Assembly: GCA_943736015.1 (NCBI GenBank)
Contig: OX031066.1
Span: forward strand, 8,374,245-8,438,244
Length of the DNA stretch: 64,000 bases
Origin: Tridacna crocea
Taxonomy: Eukaryota; Mollusca; Bivalvia; Cardiida; Cardiidae
Reading direction: 5' to 3'
Positions 59,862-64,000 of the stretch are shown here, in pieces. The first letter of the stretch is position 1. Each line of letters starts with the position of its first letter. A program made the position numbers and the translations under genes. The notes beneath the pieces are model-generated. The model was given only the letters and a program-made list of their open reading frames with translations. It made no database searches and was not told the DNA's origin.

Positions 59862-62706
59862 TATTGAAATAGCGGCAAACATCATTCATAAGTACATGGA
59901 GCTGTAAAAAATACCAAAAAGGCAGTCATTAATGCCATAAGTCTATTCTCGTCAACATATGCATTCGTAAAATGATGATGAATTATAAGACACTTCTCTA
60001 TGTCTAATTGCATCATTACTGCATCTTTGACGAGTACGTTGAACTTTGATGTCAATTTTCGATTTCAATCAACAAAAACTGGGATGTTATATTTGTTCAG
60101 ATGATGAATGGAAGTTTCACCTTTGTTCAATTAGAATCAACAAAGCGACTGTCAGAACCATTAGATAAGAAATTCTAAATGTCACACAGTCATAAAACAC
60201 TGAGGAAAACGTCAATAACCCTTTCCCGAGTGCGGACACTCTTTCTACTATACTACAGGACATTATTACGAGCAACAGTCATGTGCCCAGACGAGAAATT
60301 CATCAAAAAGAACAAGTTCTTCATTTATTGCATGTTTTGTCTTTCAGATTCTGGTTATCTATATGAATTTGTTAATTATTAGGTAAGGATCTTTTAAAGA
60401 AAAGACCTAAAAAAACAGCATGTTTCAATTCATTGGAGAATCATATGGAATTGGGTGTATTAGATAAAACTGTATGAAATTATCTCAAAACCTTTGTCAA
60501 AGACCATAGAAATGATATTATTGTAGTTTATATTGTAATTTCGTTTGCGACGCCAAAACAGGGACATTCGGACATTTGCGTAAAAAGTCGTCTCAGTTCA
60601 GCCTGCGCAGTCTCCGCAGGCTAATACGAGACGGCACTTTAAGACTACGTGAGAGTTTGTGCTACAGTCGACTTGCGCAAAACAGAAAATTACATAAAAA
60701 TTGGAAAGTGTCGTTTCGGATTAGCCTGCACAGACTGCACAACCTAATCTGAACCACCTTTTACGCAAATGTCCGAATGCACCTTTTCGTGTGTTGCAGA
60801 TAATTTACCCATGTTCTTCAAGCAATTCATCACATAAATGAAGATCCATAGAATCCGTCTTGTTTAACCACCGACTGAATCTGGAGGAAGAGTGATCCCT
60901 GGGTATGCAGAAAGTTTACCGATCTCCAAAAGTTTCGACCCATGTAAGTTTGTGCGGACTCTGGGCGGTATTCCATTTAAAGGCTATGTAGCCCCTTAAG
61001 CTATTCTTAGATTTCGCGCCAAAAATAATGAAAAAAAAAACATTATGGGAATGTCAAATGACTTGCAGGTGACAAATGACTTAAATTTCATAACATAACC
61101 AACATGTTATTATTTTCCATGATGTTTCCTTCGGAAGATATGTTTGAAGCTTCGTCTGTGTATTTCCAGTATGTAAATGAGTAAGTTGCTCATGTAAAAA
61201 TAGACCGTGCTGTAGTAAATCTCTAATTTCTCTTGTTGTCGTATGGTTTTCGACTACTGGGGTTTTATGAATGAAAATTATAAGGCTTTGGGAGTATAAA
61301 GATTTTTTTTCTTATTTTTGTAAATATTTTGTGTCAAATTCTGAAGGGCCACCTTTAATTTCTCTAAATAAAATACTGTTGAAAACAGAAAGGAAACATG
61401 CAAAACACTATAAGCTATGACCAACAAATTATGCCTACTTCATTTGCAGTAGAACTGCTTAGAGACACTGACAAAAATCGAAGATATTAACTTGATTGCT
61501 TAATAATCAACTCGGCATCGCAAACACATTTGCATTCTGATCTTGATCTACAAAGCCCACAACATTTGTTTAAATTTTTGTCTTTAGTTAGACAGTTAAT
61601 TCAATATATTGAAATGGACTCCAGTACAGGTTAACATGAAGGTTTCTTATCTATGTGTTTATTTTGGTAAAAACGACGACAAATACATCTTGTATCACCT
61701 TCTTTTAGCTTTGAACTTTTCCAAATTTGGAACAAAGAAGCTATGTCTAGTCTTCAACAAAGTTGCTATGTAAGTATCTTTACCGAAAGAAAGCCTATAT
61801 AGTGAAGAAAAAAAAATATGTTCTTGCGAAGACCAAAGGCTATTCATCAAAAACGAAATTCTTGTAATTTCTAATTACAGTTTTTTTTTTTTACATTTTT
61901 CACTTTAGAAGACAAAATTTGTTATTATGGTACATGTTGTTAGACTATGTCTGTCTGTCTGGCTGTCTGTCTGTCTGTCTTTTTGACTGTCTGTCCCCGA
62001 ACCAATAAAATATAATTTGCCTTGCCTAACCTTTATAAATGAATCCCTGGAACCCTAAAGAAACATTTACAACTTACAACTGAAGAATCGCTAAACTTTG
62101 GCGAAGTCCCATTTTGATCACTATTATTCGATACATTAAACAGTGGGTAACATTCAATATGGCAACCAGTTTTTTATCCAAATCAGGATCCATATTCTTC
62201 AACCAGTCTAGAGAACAACCTGTCTTATTCTCAAAAGCTTTCTAAATGTGGAAGTGAAAGAACTTCTAATTGGGTAACCCGTTCGGTTTCGCCACTTAGG
62301 AGTTGCGTTACTTTCCAAACTTAGGGTAGGCATTAGATTAAGAATACCTGACGAATACGGAGCCAGGTAGTTTTGGAAAGTGTTTCAAATCGATCAACGC
62401 TGTTTATAAATTGTCTTAAAAATTCTTGACTGTTTATCAGATGAATAAAGTACATGAAGCTGTGCATTTGGTTTGAGAGACCATAAAATTATTATTTTTT
62501 TTAAAAGATGTATAAAAAGAACTTACCGGAAATCCACCACAGTTTAGCCCCATGTCATTGTAATTCCGAGGGTTTTTGTAATTAAATCTCCACATTGTGT
62601 TTCGAGCAGCAGGTTCGATCATTCGCCCGTGTCCCATCGCAGAGTCCAATATGGCGTACGAAATTACCCCAAGTAAAAGCACATTTATCATTGATTGAGA
62701 AGTCAT
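39952..62706 (-). CDS. AA15 lytic polysaccharide monooxygenase, secreted, 3 coding exons, 518 aa
   Basis: Exons 62706-62527, 42364-41989 and 40952-39952 join in phase (0, then 1) to 1557 nt. The product should be an extracellular copper enzyme that oxidatively cleaves chitin or cellulose. A signal peptide (1-25) ends just before His26, the mature N-terminal copper ligand in HGRMIEPAARN. Exon 2 holds the cysteine-rich core (GGRCGVCGDP) and the second ligand His114 in LTSNHKGYMEF. Exon 3 completes the fold with GCGNQEHF and CADIAI, where Phe207 falls at the axial position. In mature numbering these are 1, 89 and 182, close to the 1/91/184 I recall for the firebrat enzyme, where the axial residue is Tyr. 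Next come a Pro/Gln/Ser-rich linker of about 250 residues and an eight-cysteine C-terminal module (473-512), probably carbohydrate binding. Substrate cannot be decided from sequence. Intron 1 is about 20.2 kb. Confidence 0.88.
40953..41988 (-). other. LPMO intron 2
   Basis: A 1036-bp GT-AG intron, phase 1, containing a plus-strand SINE head. Confidence 0.8.
41408..41482 (+). repeat. tRNA-derived SINE head, in LPMO intron 2
   Basis: GTGGCTTCGAGGTAGAGCGT, CGTAACCATAAGGTCTTGAG and TTCGATAC give A-box and B-box-like segments at tRNA spacing. It is related to 11932-12012. Confidence 0.55.
41989..42364 (-). CDS. LPMO coding exon 2 (catalytic core, second copper His)
   Basis: A CCAG acceptor (plus-strand 42365-42368) precedes an in-phase exon starting Asn-Gln-Phe, then GGRCGVCGDP. 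It encodes His114, an NIT glycosylation site and the CVIQWKWVAG strand. It ends at GTAACT (plus-strand 41983-41988), one base into a Gly codon. Confidence 0.87.
42926..43120. mobile_element. Family A MITE, degenerate, in LPMO intron 1
   Basis: The left end TTAACCCCCTTACCATACAC is followed by a decayed hairpin (GGAGAAATGCTGG...TTTTCCTC). The right end is lost; the boundary is approximate. Confidence 0.55.
45097..45178 (+). repeat. Tandem duplication, 43-bp unit
   Basis: GAGACAGAAAAATACTAAAA, CAGACACAGTTCAGAAAT occurs twice, starting at 45097 and 45140, with no mismatch in the shared part. The duplication is recent. Confidence 0.85.
45583..45604 (+). repeat. Poly-C run of 22
   Basis: Uninterrupted C22 in LPMO intron 1. 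A strand-slippage site; its exact length is uncertain in any assembly. Confidence 0.9.
46390..46476. repeat. Family E palindrome (copy 1)
   Basis: An 87-bp near-perfect palindrome: TATATCGTCGGTGTACTTCC ... and its complement around CAGCTTGTTACAAGCTG. It contains CCTCGTAATTACAG/CTGTAGTTACGAGG, with one mismatch. Confidence 0.8.
46980..47222. mobile_element. Family A MITE carrying a poly-C/poly-A expansion
   Basis: Its outer halves match family A (CCCTATACCATT...; GTTTGGGAAAAAGTTAA). C16 A16 at 47045-47076 sits where the left hairpin arm should be. Confidence 0.55.
47649..47882. mobile_element. Family A MITE (copy 9)
   Basis: TTAACTCTTTACTAAACGAC ... GTGTGGTAAAGGGTTAA, 234 bp. The hairpin is partly eroded. 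Confidence 0.8.
49135..49200 (-). repeat. tRNA-like SINE head, minus strand
   Basis: The minus strand reads GGTAGCTCAGTCGGTAGCGT followed by GGTCGCTGGTCCGATTCC, the two internal promoter boxes of a tRNA-derived SINE. Confidence 0.45.
49407..49492. repeat. Family E palindrome (copy 2)
   Basis: The same core CCTCGTAACTACAGCTTG and its complement as copy 1. The outer stem reads GTTTACTTTTAAAA and its complement rather than GTGTACTTCCAAAA. Confidence 0.78.
50170..50322. repeat. Family F 153-bp palindrome
   Basis: GATAATCAACTGGTTATTTT at the left mirrors AAAATAACCAGTTGATTGTC at the right. The inner stem GGATGCGTAGTTAGGCGTT pairs with AACGCCTTACGACGCATCC, and the loop region is CGAGTGCGCAGCACGAG. 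Confidence 0.8.
50646..50873. mobile_element. Family A MITE (copy 10)
   Basis: TTAACTCATTACCACACG ... GTGTGGTAATGGGTTAA, 228 bp. A perfect-looking central palindrome in which both arms carry CACTGTGGG/CCCACAGTG instead of the usual CATTGTGGG/CCCACAATG. Confidence 0.86.
52422..52482. repeat. Family B MITE, left fragment
   Basis: GGCTGCTAAGCACGACTCAC..., CTGACCTTTTACAGAC and GATCATGATCAGACTG match the first 60 bp of family B. Confidence 0.5.
52895..53075. mobile_element. Family A MITE, degenerate
   Basis: The internal signature CGACCCCGAGAAGTAGGCCT, an eroded hairpin around TGGTTACCAG, and TTGTCGTCTGCAAGCGCTTTC match family A. The terminal TTAA motifs are lost. Confidence 0.5.
54286..54345 (+). 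repeat. tRNA-like segment next to the family H foldback
   Basis: GGGTAGCTCAGTGGTTTGCA resembles an A box, and GTGATTGTGCATTCGAAGGC a weak B box. It abuts the family H element directly. Confidence 0.4.
54346..54574. mobile_element. Family H foldback with internal repeats of a GACCCATGGGTC unit
   Basis: Inverted ends CGGTGTAATGCAGAGAAATG and complement enclose at least three ATGACC(C)ATGGGTCAT palindromes. These are joined by CTACGTCGAGAAA linkers, and two direct copies of GGGGGTCATTTTGTAATGG are also present. Confidence 0.75.
56800..56850. repeat. Family I MITE, short fragment
   Basis: TGCAACAACCGGAGAGGGGC, ATTCGAACACTTGCGTAATC resembles the first 50 bp of family I. Confidence 0.45.
59195..59425. 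mobile_element. Family A MITE (copy 11)
   Basis: TTAACCCTTTACCACACACA ... TTTGGTAAAGGGTTAA, 231 bp. The hairpin centre has decayed to TGGAAACCAGCA. Confidence 0.82.
59818..59859 (+). repeat. (GA)n microsatellite
   Basis: About 21 uninterrupted GA/AG units in LPMO intron 1. Confidence 0.95.
60546..60799. mobile_element. Family I MITE (copy 2)
   Basis: TGCGACGCCAAAACAGGGAC ... GTGTGTTGCA with the shared ATTCGGACATTTGCGTAAA block at the left and its complement at the right. Confidence 0.78.
61949..61981 (+). repeat. (GTCT)n microsatellite
   Basis: Eight GTCT tetramers with one G substitution. Confidence 0.9.
62188..62366. repeat. Family C element, diverged
   Basis: GGATCCATATTCTTCAACCA, GAAAGAACTTCTAATTGGGT and GATTAAGAATACCTGACGAA follow the family C order with many mismatches. 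Confidence 0.5.
62527..62706 (-). CDS. LPMO coding exon 1 (signal peptide, His1)
   Basis: The 60-residue exon encodes a hydrophobic leader, then Gly-His-Gly with the copper-binding N-terminal His26, and ends LNCGGFP at a GTAAGT donor (plus-strand 62521-62526) in phase 0. A second in-frame Met at residue 6 could also start the leader without changing the mature protein. Confidence 0.88.
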
Positions 62707-63879
62707 TTTCGTTATTGTTTTCCTCCTTCGTGTTTATTTCAGAATTCCAGTTATCTTTTATGGCAGATATATCTGTATAAGATGTTTTTAAGTTAGGTAA
62801 CTGTTTTCTGTACCGTTATGTTTTGTTAATCCTGCTTTCCCGATTACTTTCTCCCTCAGCTATTCGTCTAACTTCGATCAGAATAGAGACAGGAAGTTTA
62901 AAGGTGGCACACGTTTTTGATATTTATTGCTTTTATATCCAGCACGTCTTAATTAAATTTAAAACCTTGTTAATAAGATGAGAAAAGTTTCGAAATTTTA
63001 CTATCCTGTATCACCGCACGAAAGCTGTCTTGCAGACACTAAAAACCTGCTAGTTTAAACACTCTTTCTGCGGGAGTTAGAATGTCTTTCTTTCTTTCTT
63101 GTTGACAGCCGAAAACCTGAGGACTTAATCAGTTATACTTTGCCTAGTTTTGACGATAATGTAACGTATGTAATGAGGCCCTGGCAAACGGTGCATAGAA
63201 TATTGTTCCCATTTGTGTAGATAGTACAAAGACTCTTGTTTATACGATTTTTGATATTTTGATTCAAAGTGGAAGGTCGACTTCTAAAAATATTGTTGGA
63301 AAAGAAGAAAATTCTGCAAAGTGGTACGTTCTTTCTTTTTCCACCCAGTTTTCTACCCGTCCAAAGACCATTGTCGTCATTTGAGTCACATTTAATTCAT
63401 ATAACCGTGCCAGTAATGTGAATGTGACTTGAGTGATTTACTGTAGGTTGTAAAGGGTGCGGCACCTGACTCTCCGAATTATCAACCATACATTTTGCAA
63501 AAATACGAACTCAATTTAGAAAGTGAAACCGTTTGCATACAACAGATTAAACGTGGCTCAAAAATGAGATCTCTTTCATAGAGTAGAACGTATATTTTGG
63601 CACAAACAATGAAGAATACAGCAAGCCTTTGTTGAAAGACTATGTCCAGACTACTCGGAAGTATATTTTAATCTTCCAACAACTCTGTCGGAAAACTTTA
63701 GATATTTGCTTGGCGCTAGTTCGTTCTGTAAAAGCTAATGTTATTACAAGCAACTTCTTGTTTAACGAAATGGCGGGGAAAAAAGTTTTAGAAACATACT
63801 TGAAAAATGATGGTGACTTGCATTCCCACTTTTTCCAGTAGACGTTTTACCCTATAACATATAATGAGGATATTTTTTT
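62707..63879. other. LPMO upstream region
   Basis: The promoter and any 5' non-coding exon should lie here on the minus strand; no TATA box or initiator stands out. A decayed family A hairpin is visible near 63290-63345. Confidence 0.5.
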
Positions 63880-64000
63880 TACGGTAAATGATCGAAATCC
63901 ATTCCATCGAGTGAATGTCATCGGTAATATTTCGTTTAGCCACGAGAGAAACTTTCACCGTTGATGTTTAAAAAATGAAATAAATTTCGGTCTTTCATCG
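63880..64000. repeat. Interspersed inverted-end repeat (copy 2, opposite orientation)
   Basis: AAATGATCGAAATCCATTCC, GTCATCGGTAATATTTCG and ATTTCGGTCTTTCATCG match the reverse complement of 35108-35218. It runs to the window edge. Confidence 0.5.

Larger units (their letters stand above)
42365..62526 (-). other. LPMO intron 1 (about 20.2 kb)
   Basis: A phase 0 intron between GTAAGT and CCAG. It holds at least five family A copies, two family E palindromes, the F and H foldbacks, a family I copy and fragment, two SINE heads and four simple repeats. No nested gene could be supported; an open frame of 84 residues at 57796-58050 shows no known motif. Confidence 0.75.

Overview
This is eukaryotic DNA. 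It is AT-rich, its genes are split by GT-AG introns, and it is dense in short foldback elements, microsatellites, a non-LTR retrotransposon tail and a Gypsy-class LTR retrotransposon. The combination of an invertebrate AA15 copper oxygenase gene, a lophotrochozoan-looking rhodopsin-class receptor and palindromic MITE families resembling bivalve repeats (that resemblance is from memory) suggests a mollusc, most likely a bivalve. No species marker is present.

Layout. Bases 1-12,615 hold no recognisable host gene, only MITEs. A complete, apparently young LTR retrotransposon lies at 12,620-18,932 on the minus strand. It has two 554-bp LTRs identical by eye, a TAAT target duplication, a tRNA-Pro primer site, a polypurine tract and one open 1595-residue gag-pol frame. 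Its integrase precedes reverse transcriptase, which is the order of the Gmr1-like Ty3/Gypsy lineage. A three-exon class A G-protein coupled receptor gene (380 residues) runs on the plus strand at 21,631-25,613. Bases 25,614-39,416 hold repeats only: a Gmr1-unrelated LINE 3' fragment (33,800-35,053), a dead 1.5-kb Tc1 transposon with TIRs and TA flanks (37,464-38,977), several foldbacks and a possible Ig-domain remnant. A three-exon AA15 lytic polysaccharide monooxygenase gene (518 residues) runs on the minus strand from 62,706 to 39,952; its first intron is about 20 kb and packed with MITEs.

Repeat landscape. The commonest element (family A, about 230 bp) has TTAA flanks, CCC...GGG termini and a near-perfect central hairpin, consistent with a piggyBac-type non-autonomous element. 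Family B (about 210 bp) also has TTAA/CCC ends, and one B copy is split by an A copy. Several other foldback families (C to I) are present. In at least three cases, differences between copies occur symmetrically on both hairpin arms. One 287-bp element is a palindrome built from two smaller palindromes.

The three protein-coding units have no evident functional link: an extracellular polysaccharide-cleaving enzyme, an orphan receptor and a selfish element. All splice junctions were inferred by eye from GT/AG signals and reading-phase agreement; no database search was run.
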